From positions 111,721,530 through 111,785,529 of the forward strand of contig CP092863.1 of assembly GCA_030710605.1 (NCBI GenBank): a DNA stretch of 64,000 bases, in the 5' to 3' direction. The position numbers were made by a program, and so were the translations under genes. This document shows, one piece after another, positions 20,812 to 32,070 of the stretch; position 1 is the first letter of the stretch, and every line of letters starts with the position of its first letter. This DNA comes from Cordylochernes scorpioides (lineage: Eukaryota; Arthropoda; Arachnida; Pseudoscorpiones; Chernetidae). Under the pieces are notes generated by a model. It ran no database searches, had not been told where the DNA came from, and saw only the letters and a program-made list of their open reading frames with translations.

Positions 20812-20972
20812 TCACTTTATTAGGTACCGAGCAACCTAGTTTATGATATTTGCAACAATGAATTATATGTGAAAGGTATTCACATATTAAACAAAATGTT
20901 AACGCGAGAAAAGATCCCGGTTCATGACTGTCGGGAATCGAGGGTGTTACCTACTCGTCCACTGACTTTTTT
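20812..20972 (-). mobile_element. tRNA-derived SINE, type B
   Basis: Minus-strand copy with AGTCAGTGGACGAGTAGGTAA head and GAGCGGTACC-like tail; the B-box region is damaged (GAAAAGATCCCGG). Confidence 0.75.
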
Positions 20973-20974
20973 TT

Positions 20975-21365
20975 TTCTTTTTATTATCGTGATTAATTAC
21001 ATTGAGTTGATGTTGGTGTATTGCAGATATCTGTATGTAGGTATGAAAGATAGAATGTTGTATGGGGAATATTGTGATGGCTGAGAGAGAAGCTTTATAA
21101 CAAGATGTACCATCATGACATGCACGCCCGCCCGCCGCTGCTTGTTATCCGACAGCAAATTGGGAAGGGACTCAGGGAACGGTCTCGTTCATGTTCCCTC
21201 TATACTGCTTCTTCGCTGTCAACAACTGTCGGACACTATCGGCATTAATAGCAAGTTGACAGATATCTCAAACCATTTTGTATTAATCCCAGCCACCTAT
21301 TTCGAATTGCTTGTATCTTTTTGCACTTGTTTCTTTCCTTCCATAGTATATATGGTTGGATTTGC
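20975..21365. other. Intergenic, no gene recognised
   Basis: A 100-odd codon open frame at 21115-21360 has no recognisable domain and runs into the (TA)n tract, so I do not call it a gene. Confidence 0.4.
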
Positions 21366-21371
21366 ATATAT

Positions 21372-21483
<112 letters not shown>

Positions 21484-21645
21484 TAAATTAAATTTATAAC
21501 TTCAATTGCCATCTATCGTTAATATTTGTAACAAATAAATTTACTGACAATGTGTTTCTTTTCAATAATATCATCAATATTATCTCTATACAGACCTTAA
21601 TGCAATAATATAAGTTATTGAATGATAGGGCTTGGCTCATATATT
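21484..21645. repeat. Foldback family 1 arm fragment
   Basis: AATTGCCATCTATCGTTAAT, AATAAATTTACTGACAATGT and ACCTTAATGCAATAATATAA match the 20195 copy. It ends at GGGCTTGGCTCAT. Confidence 0.65.
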
Positions 21646-22205
21646 TATACTACATATTTTGTCAATCTTTTCACACTTTGTATAATAGAGGTTTAGTAAT
21701 ATAGCTTAGAAAAAAAATAATTATGCAAAAGAGGAAAAATTATGAAACGTTTTTGTGAAAGTGTATATATATAAACCATTGCCATTCGTGTTATTTTGTA
21801 CTAGTAGAAAGACATCTTGACCGAAAGCTTGTATGATCGTTCTCTTACATGAAAACGCTCTTCTCCTCGAATTGTGTTTCTTCTATTGGCATATACAATA
21901 GAGACCACCTAGAAATTTGGACGCATCTTGATCTTATGGAGGATTAGTGGCGAATTCTTATATATTATCGTAATTTTCGGCAACAATGGCCCGGGATCGA
22001 ATCCCGCACCTTCTGATCGTTTCACTGCGATTGTTGATTGCGATGAGCAGTGTTTCGCCTGGTTGCAGAAGTTGGTAGTAAAGTACGCCGTGATGATCCC
22101 ACCAGATGTACAGAAGAACCTTCTTGCCGTGGATATTGGGTTTATCCTGTCCTGGGCTTATCCATGATTTCTTCGAATTGTCAAAATACGCCTAAGTATC
22201 CCCTT
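21646..22205. other. Intergenic with a tRNA-like B-box word
   Basis: GGGATCGAATCCC at 21983 looks like a SINE/tRNA B box; the surrounding stretch 21930-22165 is open for 79 codons but has no domain. No gene called. Confidence 0.35.
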
Positions 22206-23071
22206 GTACATTAAGCATTTACACTCATGAACAAAAGGAAGTTGCACATTTTAGCATGTATGTAATGTGGTGAGTTCTGGTAGCTCTTGTAGAATCCTGT
22301 CGACTAAATCTGTGATGAGGTATCCAGTCGACTTAAACTGTGGTGTGAGTCCCTGTTAACTCTCGCTATACTGTGTTGACCGAGAGGAACAGTCAGGATG
22401 TGGAGTTTTCCAGTACCTCTCTGCACCTTGGAAGACCTTTAAAAGTTCTCACAAAGTACAGGCAGTCGTGGTCGAGGCAGAGTGGAAAGCTTGGGAATGT
22501 CCATACAAAAAACGAAGACACAGATGCACTAGGAAAGTTCCGTGAACAGATAAAAGTTGAGCTAGGAGCGAAAAATGGAGATAGAAACGTTCTTACTGAC
22601 TACATGGTGGATGAGATGGACCTGGGGTACAACCGACGAGAGCTGACGCAGATGGTGAAGTAACTGTATTTTTAGCTAGGACGGGGGCTTTATGTACCTT
22701 TTCTGAGAAAGGGGGTTTTGCATGTCACCAAATGTGAAGAGTGTGGGTCGTCTGCTGACATTCTACTGGCGCCGTCCTGACAGCTTCCAATCTATCTTTA
22801 GATGTTGCTTTGTGGCTTCCATTTATCTCGAATTTAGACGTGTTTGACTTCTATTTCTCTAGCTCAACTCTTAATCTATTACAGAGTTTTATTTATTATC
22901 CTCAGTTTGTACAAATTACATTACATATGATGATGTAATGACACATGTCAATCATGCGTATAATCATTTACAGATGTGTTTCTATTATACAACATGAATA
23001 TATACAATATGGGGTTGTTGGTTTAAATTACTATATGTATATATCGGGATTCAGACAATAACTCTGAAATA

Positions 23072-24382
23072 CAAGGTATGTCCCATAAGTTCCCGGACTG
23101 GGTCCATAAAAAAAAAAGGTAAGATTTTTTTAAAAATTTTTTATTAAAACTTTTCAAAGTAATCCCCCCTTGCTTCAACGCACCAGCGCCATCGTTTCTC
23201 CCAATTGTCGAAACAGTTTTTATAAGCCACTTTTGGAATGCTCTTCAATGCTAACGGCGATTTTTATATTATGTCATCCCTGGTGTCAAAATGTCTTCCT
23301 TTTAGAACTGCTTTAAGTTTGGGGAACAGGAAAAAGTCATTTGGTGCGATGTCTGGGAAATAGGGTGGTTGAAGTAGGATTTGTGTCCCGTTTTTCGCCA
23401 AAAAGCTAGTCATCAAGTGCGCTGTGTGAGGGCGAGCATTGTCATGGTGTAGGATCCAGCCACCATTAGTCCATTTTTCTGGCCTTTTTTTTTCGAATCG
23501 CTTCCCTTAGACGGCGAAGAATACCCAAAATGCATTTCCTTAATAACTGTTTGGCCTGCAGGAAGATACTCGTGATGAACAATGCCCTTGTTATCCAAAA
23601 AAGCGACCAGCAACACCTTGTTTCTGGATTTTTTGGGTCTAGGCTCACCCTAACCTCTCCATTCGGCAGATTGTGGTTTGGTTTCAGGGTCATAGCCATA
23701 GACCCATGTCTCGTCGCCTGTGATTATCTTGTCTTTCCATTCTGGATCCGTTCTTGTCATTTCCATCATGTCCTCACAGGTTGCAAGCCGACACAGTTTT
23801 TGCTCATTGGTGAGAAATCTTGGGATGAATTTTGCAGGAGTCTTTTTGAGCTTCAAATCTTCGGTTACGATCCTTCCAATCGTTGTTTTAGAGATGCCTG
23901 TGTCTTGCTCTAGCTCCAGCAAAGTGGTTCGAGGATTTTCTTTCATCAAATCGGTGATATTTTGCACATTTTCATCAGTCCTTTGAAATTTTGGGCGTCC
24001 TTGACGAGGATCATCTTCAATGGAAATTCTGCCAGCTTTAAATCTAGAATGCCATTCAAAAACAGTTGTTCTCTTTGGGGCGTCATTGGGGAATGCTTTA
24101 TTAAGCATTTCAAAAGTTTCGGTTGTTGATATTTGAAGTTTCACACAAAATTCTATGCAAATCCTCTGCTTCAATTTTTGTTCCATCGTAAAATCGCCGC
24201 AGCGCTAGGTGTGACCTTTAAATAAATTAGAATAACCTTGGCGCGCGCGCAAGTACCGCCTCGATATTGGTACCACCGTGTAGCCAGATATTTTTTCTAT
24301 AATAAACAGTCAAATTCATTTACATTTTTCATTTATTTATTTTTTTATGGACCCAGTCCGGGAACTTATGGGACATACCTTG
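23072..24382 (-). mobile_element. Mariner transposon, complete ends
   Basis: 1311 bp with near-perfect inverted ends (CAAGGTATGTCCCATAAGTT at 23072, reverse complement ending at 24382), about 40 bp each, and TA duplications at 23070-23071 and 24383-24384. Inserted in the Tc1-like MITE described above. Confidence 0.92.
23145..24186 (-). pseudogene. Mariner DD34D transposase pseudogene
   Basis: The frame opens at ATG 24184-24186 (MEQKLKQRICIEFCVKLQIS) with the HTH_48-type N-terminal domain, TVFEWHSRFKAGR, the second helix-turn-helix region (LELEQDTGISKTTIGRIV), and the catalytic block IITGDETWVYGYDPETK. The frame shifts near 23650. VLLVAFLDNKGIVHHEYLPA and the L-L-Q-P-P-Y-F-P-D-I-A-P-N-D-F-F block with the third aspartate then read in other frames, ending with a CVEARGDYFEKF-like C-terminus near 23145. 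The family normally encodes about 345 residues; here at least two frameshifts and one stop block expression. The complete ends mean it could still be mobilised in trans. Confidence 0.9.
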
Positions 24383-24974
24383 TATATTACAGTGACCTTT
24401 ATTGAAGACACGAGATAATCAAAGTGTGCACGAAATTGCCTCTGTCTCCTTAAAAAAATATATAAATAAACAGACGACCGACGACATCAAAGACACATTC
24501 CACTTAATTAAATTTTCCATAAATGTATATTACATGTATCATATTATATAATTTTTATCAATTTCTCGACATAGCCAAAGTCCTGTAGCGATACCTGTGC
24601 AAGTAGTGTATCCCTCCCAGACAATACGGTGTGTGTATAAGTTAGGTACAATCAACGTACAATTTACGTGACGGGCCACCTCTCCCATTGTTAGCCCGCC
24701 GGACAAAGCCGATCTAAATCACGTGGAGGATCCATTGGTGTAAATCTCAGGCTTAGCCACATTGTCGTGTGGCTGTTTTGTTTGGATGCCGTTTCACAAT
24801 GTTGGCTCATAGGGAACACAGTGGTGTTCGCAATATGACATATACTTTTTAGAAATAAAAAACAATGTAGAAATTTCAAACAGATTTGTTGATTTCGATA
24901 AAGCACAATTTGGATTATAGATTATAAACACAAGGTAATAAGACCAAATCCAAATAAATAAATAGTGTGTGACG

Positions 24975-25605
24975 TTTACTTTTTAGCATGTACATCTGGA
25001 TTCAGACAATAACTCTGAAAGATACACTCATGGACAAAACTTAAATAGCTGTACCTTTTAGCATGTACATCTGGATTCAGACAATAACTCTGAAAGATAC
25101 ACTCATGGACAAAACTTAAATAGTTGTACCTTTTAGCATGTATATCGGGATTCAGACAATAACTCTGAAAGATACACGCATGGACAAAACTTAAGGAAGT
25201 TGTACATTTTAGCATGTATATCGGGATTCAGACAATAACTCTGAAAGATACACTCATGGACAAAACTTAAATAGTTGTACCTTTTAGCATGTATATCGGG
25301 ATTCAGACAATAACTCTGAAAGATACACTCATGGACAAAACTTAAGGAAGTTGTACATTTTAGCATGTATATCGGGATTCAGACAATAACTCTGAAAGAT
25401 ACACTCATGGACAAAACTTAAATAGTTGTACCTTTTAGCATGTATATCGGGATTCAGACAATAATTCTGAAAAATTGTTGATACCTAGTGACCTTTATTG
25501 AAGACGCGAGATAACCAAGTGTGAACAAAATTTCCTCTGTCTCCTTGAAGACAGGCAACATAAAAGACTTTCCACTTCCTTGAGTGTTGTCCATGAGTGT
25601 ATATA
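24975..25605 (+). repeat. 76-bp satellite array within a Tc1-like MITE
   Basis: About 6-7 units of the 76-bp repeat (TACACTCATGGACAAAACTT ... GGGATTCAGACAATAACTCT), then the MITE internal segment (GACCTTTATTGAAGACGCGA) and inverted terminus ending TCCATGAGTGTA. Units alternate between TTAAGGAAGTTGTA and TTAAATAGTTGTA variants. Chance frames repeating FVHECIFQSYCLNP arise from the repeat and are not genes. Confidence 0.9.
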
Positions 25606-26210
25606 TACAGTAGGAATTATTTTTGGTGTTGATAAGATCTCTCAACTCTTTCAGCGTTCTTTCACCCAGAATTTGGCTTGGAGGTTCTTCTCTGGAATTC
25701 GTGGCGTCAAGTTATTGAATGAGAGATATTTGCACAGTACTGAAATTACTAAAAGTATAGTAAATCTAGTAGGAAAAGGTATGATATATTGCCTAAATTG
25801 AATTTTAAAAAGGAGAGTAGAGAAAATAAAAGTGTTATGTACACATTTATGTTGTTGATATATACTCGGAGAAAAAAACAATCCCCGAGTCTAAAACAAC
25901 GTTTAACTAGCAAGTCCGTAGTCAAAAACAATTTCTCACTATTTCTATGAAAAATATTACAATAATCGGAGGCGGGGGAAATGTGAAATAAATATTCGTA
26001 AATATATTTTTTTTTTCATGCGGGAGCTTATATATACATTGAAGTCTCTCCCCGCCTTACAATATATATATTTTTAAAACTTCTATTTGTTTTGTGAGTA
26101 TATATAAATTTTGAGATTTTTTTTTCACTGCACGAGCTGTTTATTTAAGCCAGCTGTGTTTGGTGCGTTTTCTTTCACGTCGATTTGTGAGCGTTTTCTT
26201 ATTTATAATA
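25606..26210. other. AT-rich intergenic DNA, nothing recognised
   Basis: Short frames around 25580-25930 on both strands lack domains and mirror each other. Confidence 0.45.
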
Positions 26211-26560
26211 CAATATAATGCGGCTTATATGATTGTAGAACGAAGTTTGACAATTATACCGCAAATGTTTCTTTTAAACGAAAAATCGAAATTTATTTCA
26301 AGGAGAAATAACGATTATTTCTATCCTTAGGGATGAGGTATGAATGATGAATTGTGAAGAGTGATGATGAACGGAAAAATAAAAGTGTCCAGGGATGGGA
26401 ATCGAACCCACAGTGTTCCGCTTACCGGGCAGATGCCATGTCCACTAGGCTACCCTGGACATATTTTTCCGTTCGTAAATATTATATAAAGTAATTTATA
26501 ATACAATATAATGCGGCTTATGATTGTAGAACGAAGTTTATTATTTACATAGAGAACAGT
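26210..26560. mobile_element. Foldback family 3 element with a tRNA-like insert at its apex
   Basis: Left arm 26210-26385 (ATGCGGCTTATATGATTGTAG, CCGCAAATGTTTCTTTTAAA, GAGAAATAACGATTATTTCT, CCTTAGGGATGAGGTATGAA) matches the foldback at 59820-60165. The sequence AACGGAAAAATA recurs inverted right after the tRNA-like gene (TATTTTTCCGTT), so the tRNA-like gene occupies the position of the hairpin apex. ATGCGGCTTATGATTGTAGA repeats at 26511. Confidence 0.7.
26388..26459 (-). tRNA. tRNA-Thr (anticodon GGT)-like gene
   Basis: A 72-nt cloverleaf fits by eye: acceptor TCCAGGG/CCCTGGA (7 of 7 pairs), D arm GCC/GGC, anticodon stem TCTGC/GCGGA (one G-U), 7-nt loop CCGGTAA with GGT at 26424-26426, T arm GTGGG-TTCGATT-CCCAT. 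A box TAGCCTAGTGG and B box GGTTCGATTCC are canonical, and TTTT follows three bases past the discriminator. Odd points: position 33 is C rather than the almost universal U, and the locus sits in a repeat. It may be a tRNA pseudogene or a SINE progenitor. Confidence 0.6.
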
Positions 26561-26759
26561 GTTTTACATATAAGACTAAATAAACCTGTCTACAAGACTT
26601 GTATATAGCGTTTTATAAAATCAATGGTTCAGATCTCACAAAGACAATAACTTACATTCTTATATTTATAATTAAAATATTTGCATAAGAGTTCGTCCTA
26701 TTTGAGATTGTGTGAGCGATAGTTACCCAGAAATATTCAAATAAGGAAAAAGTAGCCAT

Positions 26760-27165
26760 TAGGGCAAATAATTTCTTTATTTTGTGGTGTTGCAAGCTTT
26801 CGTGAAAATTTTATCTTCAACAGGCAAATTCAAAAACAAATGAAGAGAGATGGATGTGGATTATATAGACTATATTACAGCTGTATAGATAGCTGATTCT
26901 TAATTGACGTTATGTGGCGCTGAGTTTGTTGTTGATACACATTAATATGTTATAATACCTTGATAAAGGTTGGCGTTCAGCCAACTAAAATATTGGTAAA
27001 TTAAATGATATTTTGATCCAATATATGCCTTTTTAATTAAAGATATATAGCTGTTATATAGTCTGATTCACACCCGATTCTCTTCATTTGTTTTTGGATT
27101 TGCCCGTTAAAGAGCAAAATTTTCTGGAAAGCTTGCAACCTCAAAATGAAGAAATTCTTTATCCT
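26760..27165. repeat. Inverted repeat with ~95-bp arms enclosing a hammerhead-like motif
   Basis: Arms 26785-26880 and 27050-27150 are diverged inverted copies (GCAAGCTTTCGTGAAAATTT / AATTTTCTGGAAAGCTTGCA; AAACAAATGAAGAGAG / CTCTTCATTTGTTTTTGG). Between them at 26940-27035 is the repeat found at 63916-64000, with TTGATAA, an 8-bp stem (GGTTGGC/GCCAACT) and AAAA in place of GAAA. The layout recalls terminal repeats of Penelope-like elements. Confidence 0.55.
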
Positions 27166-27311
27166 AAAAGATCTAGGATTATATTTACATGGTTATGTTT
27201 CACCCTTTGTTTTGGGATAGTTCTTGTACTTGGTATCTTGTTTCTTCTCTAATGCCTTATCATCCCTCGTTAATATAATCAGGGTATAGGTGTTGTTGTT
27301 TTTTAATTTAT

Positions 27312-27800
27312 ACATATATACACTCAGGGAGAAAAAAAAACCTGAGGAAGTTCTAACTTTTAGCATGTATATCGGGATTAAGACAATAACTCTGAAAAAT
27401 ACACTCATGAACAAAACTTAAGGAAGTTGTACCTTTTAGCATGTATATCGGGATTTAGACAATAACTCTGAAAGATATTAACAGTGACTTTTATTGAAGA
27501 CACATGATATAACCAAGTGTAAACAAAATTGACACTATCTTCTTGAAAAAAAAAAAAACAGACAATCGGCGGTATTAAAAACTTTTCACTTCCTTAAGTG
27601 TTGTCCATGAGTGTATCTTTCAGAGTTATTGTCTGAATCCCGATATACATGCTAAAAGGTACAACTTCCTTAAGTTTTGTCCATGAGTGTATCTTTCAGA
27701 GTTATTGTCTGAATCCCGATATACATGGCTAAAAGGTACAACTTCCTTAAGTTTTGTCCATGAGTGTATCTTTCAGAGTTATTGTCTGAATCGCGATATA
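27312..27800. repeat. Two Tc1-like MITE copies, opposite orientations, with 76-bp units
   Basis: 27312-27615 is a forward copy with two units, internal part and inverted end. 27618-27800 continues with 2-3 units in reverse orientation (ATCTTTCAGAGTTATTGTCT) and is cut by the mariner at 27801. Confidence 0.85.
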
Positions 27801-29115
27801 CGAGGTGTGTTCAAAAGGTATCGCGACTTTTGAATTTTCGCGGGTTACGTATATTCGAATTTCGATCTTTTTGTGGCTTTATGTTGGTACTCATATCTCT
27901 CACTTATGCCGACAAGCTCGGCCATTTTGAATGTTCACTTAATTGTTGACAGCTGCTTTGCTTGCAGGTGTTTTGGATCGTCTTCGATTTTTACCTATTA
28001 AAAAAATGGATCAAAGAACCTGTATCAAATTTTGTGTGAAAAACGAAATTAAGTGCGCGGATGCATTCCGAATGTTGACTGTGGCATACGGAGAAGCTAC
28101 CTTGGACCGAAGCAACGTTTATCGGTGGTACAAAATGTTCTCAGAAGGCCGAGAAGATGTGAACGACGAAGAGCGTGCCGGACGCCCAAGCACTTCAACA
28201 ACAGACGAAAAAATCAATGAAGTGGAGAAAATGATATTGGCCAATCGTCGAATCACCGTTAGAGAAGTTGCTGAGGACCTAAACATATCGATTGGCTCGT
28301 GCCATTCGATTTTTATCAATGATTTGGGCATGAGACGGGTCGCCGCGAAATTCGTACCAAAATTGCTCAATTGCGACCAAAAACAGCATCGCATGAACAT
28401 TGCTAATGTTGGACTCTGTCCGCGACGACCCAAATTTGCTCCAGAGGGTCATAACTGGTGACGAAGCGTGGGTTTATGGTTATGACGTGGAAACCAAAGC
28501 TCAATCATCTCAATGGAAGCTGCCGCACGAACCAAGACCGAAAAAAGCGCGCCAAGTTCGGTCGAATGTGAAAGTTTTGCTGACAGTTTTCTTCTATTGC
28601 AGGGGCGTGGTGCATCATGAGTTCTTTCCACAGGGTAGAACGGCCAATAAGGAATATTACCTGCAATTTATGCGCAATTTGCGCGAAGCAATCCGCCAGA
28701 AACGCCCGGATTTGTGGAAGGACAAAAATTGGCTTTTGCACCACGATAACGCCCCTGCTCACACATCGTTGCTTGTGCGCGACTTTTTGGCCAAAACAAC
28801 ACACTAATGATGCCACAGCCACCGTATTCCCCAGATCTGGCCCCCTGTGACTTTTTCTTGTTCCCTAAACTGAAGAGGCCCATGAAAGGACGACGTTACG
28901 CTACGCTTGACGAGATAAAGACGGAATCGAAGGAGGAGCTGAAAAATATTTTTTTTAAATGATTTTTTGAAGTGCTTCGAAGATTGGAAAAACCGTTGGC
29001 ACAATTGTATAATATCTAATGGGGATTACTTTGAAGGGGACAAAATAGGTATTCATGAATAAATAAATAATTTTTGAAAAACACAAAAGTCGCGATACCT
29101 TTTGAACATACCTCG
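27801..29115 (+). mobile_element. Mariner transposon, complete ends
   Basis: 1315 bp. Inverted ends of 31 bp (CGAGGTGTGTTCAAAAGGTA at 27801; mirror ending 29115) with one mismatch, flanked by TA at 27799-27800 and 29116-29117. It lies in a 76-bp satellite unit (GATATA before it, TATACAT after). Confidence 0.93.
28006..29043 (+). pseudogene. Mariner DD34D transposase pseudogene
   Basis: Starts MDQRTCIKFCVKNEIKCADA at 28006. N-terminal HTH (SNVYRWYKMFSEGRED), linker with a GRPSTS-type motif, second HTH (REVAEDLNISIGSCHSI), KFVPKLL. A frameshift near 28405-28440 moves the frame to VITGDEAWVYGYDVETKAQS (first catalytic D). LLHHDNAPAHTSLLVRDFLA has the second. A second shift near 28795 precedes PPYSPDLAPCDFFLFPKLKR with the third. 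A further indel in a T-run near 28950 scrambles the C-terminus. About 340 codons in total, as expected for the family. It differs in sequence and ends from the 23072 mariner, so it is a separate lineage. Confidence 0.9.
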
Positions 29116-29339
29116 TATATACATAGTTCACACACATATATAATCCGATATAAAATGGTTAGGTGTAACATTTTGATTAATGGAGAGGTCGAAGGAGTCT
29201 CTTGGCAGCTTTTATACCCAGCTAAAAAGTGTTTATTTCATTATACCATTTATTTATTTCATTTATCCCAAATACACATAGTACAGACCATGATGATCAC
29301 AGTGAGTAGTTAGCGACTGTACTGTAAGTTAACACAAAG

Positions 29340-29700
29340 CAATAACGCGCCATCTATACATATAAATAAAAGGATTTAAAAGCGCGAATGTTTCTTCCAT
29401 ACATAAAACGAACTTCTACTGTCCTTACTGCGATGAAAAAATATATTGGGAGGGCTTGGCTCATTAGTGGTGAACCCCCCAGCGGTGTCGCCAATTTCGC
29501 CAAGAGCAGAATGATCCAATACAATATTAGAGCTCTGAGAAGCGGTCTGGTGGATTAAATTGGCGAAACCGCTGGGGGGGTTCACCACTGATGAGCCAAG
29601 CCCTCCCAATATATTTTTTCATCGCAGTAAGGACAGTAGAAGTTCGTTTTATGTATGGAAGAAACATTCGCGCTTTTAAATCCTTTTATTTTATATGTAC
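29340..29700. mobile_element. Foldback family 1 element
   Basis: Starts ACGCGCCATCTATACATATA; arms 29365-29460 and 29595-29695 (TTTCTTCCATACATAAAACG, CTACTGTCCTTACTGCGATG and inverses). The right half has ATTGGCGAAACCGCTGGGGG...CACTGATGAGCCAAGCCCTC with a full UUGGC/GCCAA pairing; the left half has a mutated mirror (GGTGTCGCCAATTTCGCC). Confidence 0.85.
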
Positions 29701-30000
29701 TGTAAGTGTTCCACATGTCTACATAGGTAGAAAGCAGTTCAACATGTTCAATTACAAGGTAGCTGAATTTTCGGTTTGGTTACTTGCATTCAATGTAAGG
29801 GTTGGAATTGAGCAAAAGTCGTTGAAATTGAAGAAGAAAAAAAGGGTGTTCAATGCATTTTCGATTATGATTCGTAGTTGTCTAAAGTCGACCATGATTA
29901 TCACTCTTTCACCAACTCCTCATATATTTGCAAATGTTTTATAAACGACTTTCCACCTGTATAAACGTATAACCGCCAACATGATTATCATGGTACAATA
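29700..30000. repeat. SINE type A tail fragment
   Basis: TACTGTAAGTGTTCCACATG, ATAGGTAGAAAGCAGTTCAA, then a diverged body; ends CATGATTATCATGG near 29980. No head. Beyond this, 30000-30505 is AT-rich DNA with nothing recognised. Confidence 0.5.
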
Positions 30001-30509
30001 TTAGCAATTAAGATATATTATACAGAAATTTAGATAAATATGAATCCTGAAAAGTAGAGAATGCGCTAACTACCCAAAGATTACACAGTACATATATAAC
30101 GTAAATTATAGGACTAAAGATAATAAGTATATATGCAAAGGTGTATTTTGTATATATAAGTATAAGAGGATTATTATAATCATTTCTCGTTTTAGCGCCA
30201 AAACTATCTACGATTTAAAAGAATTGTCTGTGCAGCATTTCGAGTTGAATAATTTTGTCCGGAGCGGTGCTGCCATCTCTGATCAAAATATGTAAATATT
30301 ATTTTTTCCATACAAGGTAAATACCGCTTTATTTTAATACACTTTTCTTTGATGTTTTTCAATAAGATATTTATTTCTATTTACATTTTTATTTTACAAG
30401 TGATCCAGATATTTTGCATATATATGAAAAACAAGCGTAATATGTATAGCTTTATATAACGTCACAATTTTTATGTTTTTTATTTAAAATTTTAATTAAA
30501 GTTCTCCAA

Positions 30510-31405
30510 ATATACATGGACAAAACATAAAGAATTGGAAATTCTTTGATGTCACCGGTCGTCTTTTTTTTTTTAAGGAGACAGAGGCAATTTTGTTCAC
30601 ACGTTGTTATCTCGTGTGTCTTCAATAAAGGTCACTGTAATATCTTTCAGAGTTATTGTCTGAATCCCGATATACATGGTAAAAGGTAAAACTTTCTCAA
30701 GTTTTGTCCGTGAGTGTATCCTTCAGAGTTATTGTCTCAATCCCGATATACATGCTAAAAGGTACAACTTGCTTAAGTTTTGTCTATGAGTGTATCTTTC
30801 AGAGTTATTGTCTGAATCCCGATATACATGCTAAAAAGTACAACTTCCTTAAGTTTTGTCCATGAGTGTATCTTTCAGAGTTGTTGTCTGAATCCCGATA
30901 TACATGCTAAAAAGTACAACTTCCTTAAGTTTTGTCCATGAGTGTATCTTTCAGAGTTATTGTCTCAATCCCGATATACATGCTAAAAAGAACAACTTCC
31001 TTAAGTTTTGTCCATGAGTGTATCTTTCAGAGTTATTGTCTCAATCCCGATATACATGCTAAAAGGTACAACTTCCTTAAGTTTTGTCCATGAGTGTATC
31101 TTTCAGAGTTATTGTCTCAATCCCGATATACATGCTAAAAAGAACAACTTCCTTAAGTTTTGTCCATGAGTGTATCTTTCAGAGTTATTGTCTGAATCCC
31201 GATATACATGCTAAAAAGAATAACTTCCTTAAGTTTTGTCCATGAGTGTATCTTTCAGAGTTATTGTCTCAATCCCGATATACATGCTAAAAGGTACAAC
31301 TTCCTTAAGTTTTGTCCATGAGTGTATCTTTCAGAGTTATTGTCTCAATCCAGATATACATTGTAAAAAGGTACAACTTCCTTAAGTTTTGTCCATGAGT
31401 GTATT
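30510..31405 (-). repeat. 76-bp satellite array (reverse orientation) in a Tc1-like MITE
   Basis: Inverted MITE end (TACATGGACAAAACATAAAG), internal segment with GGAGACAGAGGCAATTTTGT, then about ten 76-bp units in reverse orientation, ending TCCATGAGTGTA at 31405. Units differ at GGTACAACTT versus AAGAACAACTT, suggesting local amplification of variants. Confidence 0.9.
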
Positions 31406-31784
31406 TTCAAATCGCCTTATTCTAGATGTTTCTTGAATGTGTACTTCAAGAGCCCACCATCAGATGCGCTAACCAAGATAGCTTCCTGGAAAAAACACCA
31501 CTGCTACATCAGTAGTCAATCTGAAGAACCTTTCTAGCTGCAACTTCCAGACATAAAGTTGTTGTTTTAATGAGTAAACTCAACAACAAGACGGCAAGGT
31601 GATAGAAAGGTCCTAGAAATGCATTGTAGATTAATACGTATACAAAGCTTCCATTATAATTTAAAACATACAATACAATTGGACGTCAAATTGTTTTTAA
31701 TTTATTTCTGTTTTAAATCACAAAAAATAGGATTTAACGCAATTGAAAATGTATGTCCTTAATCATAGTTCTTGTATCTCTGTA
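31406..31784. other. Intergenic, nothing recognised
   Basis: Contains a weak inverted similarity (CTGAAGAACCTTTCTAGCTG / CAAGGTGATAGAAAGGTCCT) only. Confidence 0.4.
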
Positions 31785-31965
31785 AGTTCCGAAATAACTC
31801 TATTAGATACCGCTCAAAAAAGAGCAACCTAGCTTATGTTATTTATAATGAATAAAATGTACAGAGGTTCTTCACAGAAAAAAAGTTTCCAATACGGGAT
31901 TCGATCCCGGTTCATGGCTATGAAAAATAGACGGTTTATACCGCCGGCCACCGAATTCTATCTGT
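31785..31965 (-). mobile_element. tRNA-derived SINE, type B
   Basis: Minus strand: GGTGGCCGGCGGTATAAACC head, GGGATCGAATCCCGTATTGG B-box region, tail with GAGCGGTATCTAATAGAGTT. Confidence 0.75.
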
Positions 31966-32070
31966 GTAAGTTCTTATTGAAGTTTTCCCCCCCATAGATC
32001 ATTCTGAAATCAGCAAAGAACATGTGGAATGAAGCCAGGTTCTCTACAACTGATCCTTTTTGATATTGTA

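Larger units (their letters stand above)
22207..24535. mobile_element. Tc1-like MITE interrupted by two insertions
   Basis: The MITE terminus (TACACTCATGAACAAAAGGA, 22207) breaks off inside its first unit near 22262; the same unit resumes near 23033 (ATATATCGGGATTCAGACAA), is interrupted again by a mariner at 23072-24382, and resumes at 24385 (TTACAGTGACCTTTATTGAA) to a diverged end at 24535. The filler at 22262-23033 is about 770 bp of mixed composition with a 96-codon frame (22373-22663) that I cannot assign. Confidence 0.75.

Noticed and set aside
22373-22663. 96-codon frame as a host gene
   Set aside because: Lies in an insertion within a MITE and has no recognisable domain; reported only as part of an unassigned insertion.
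24976-25366. Minus-strand frames repeating FVHECIFQSYCLNPD
   Set aside because: They are translations of the 76-bp noncoding repeat; the unit is not a multiple of three and the same sequence occurs in MITEs with no gene.
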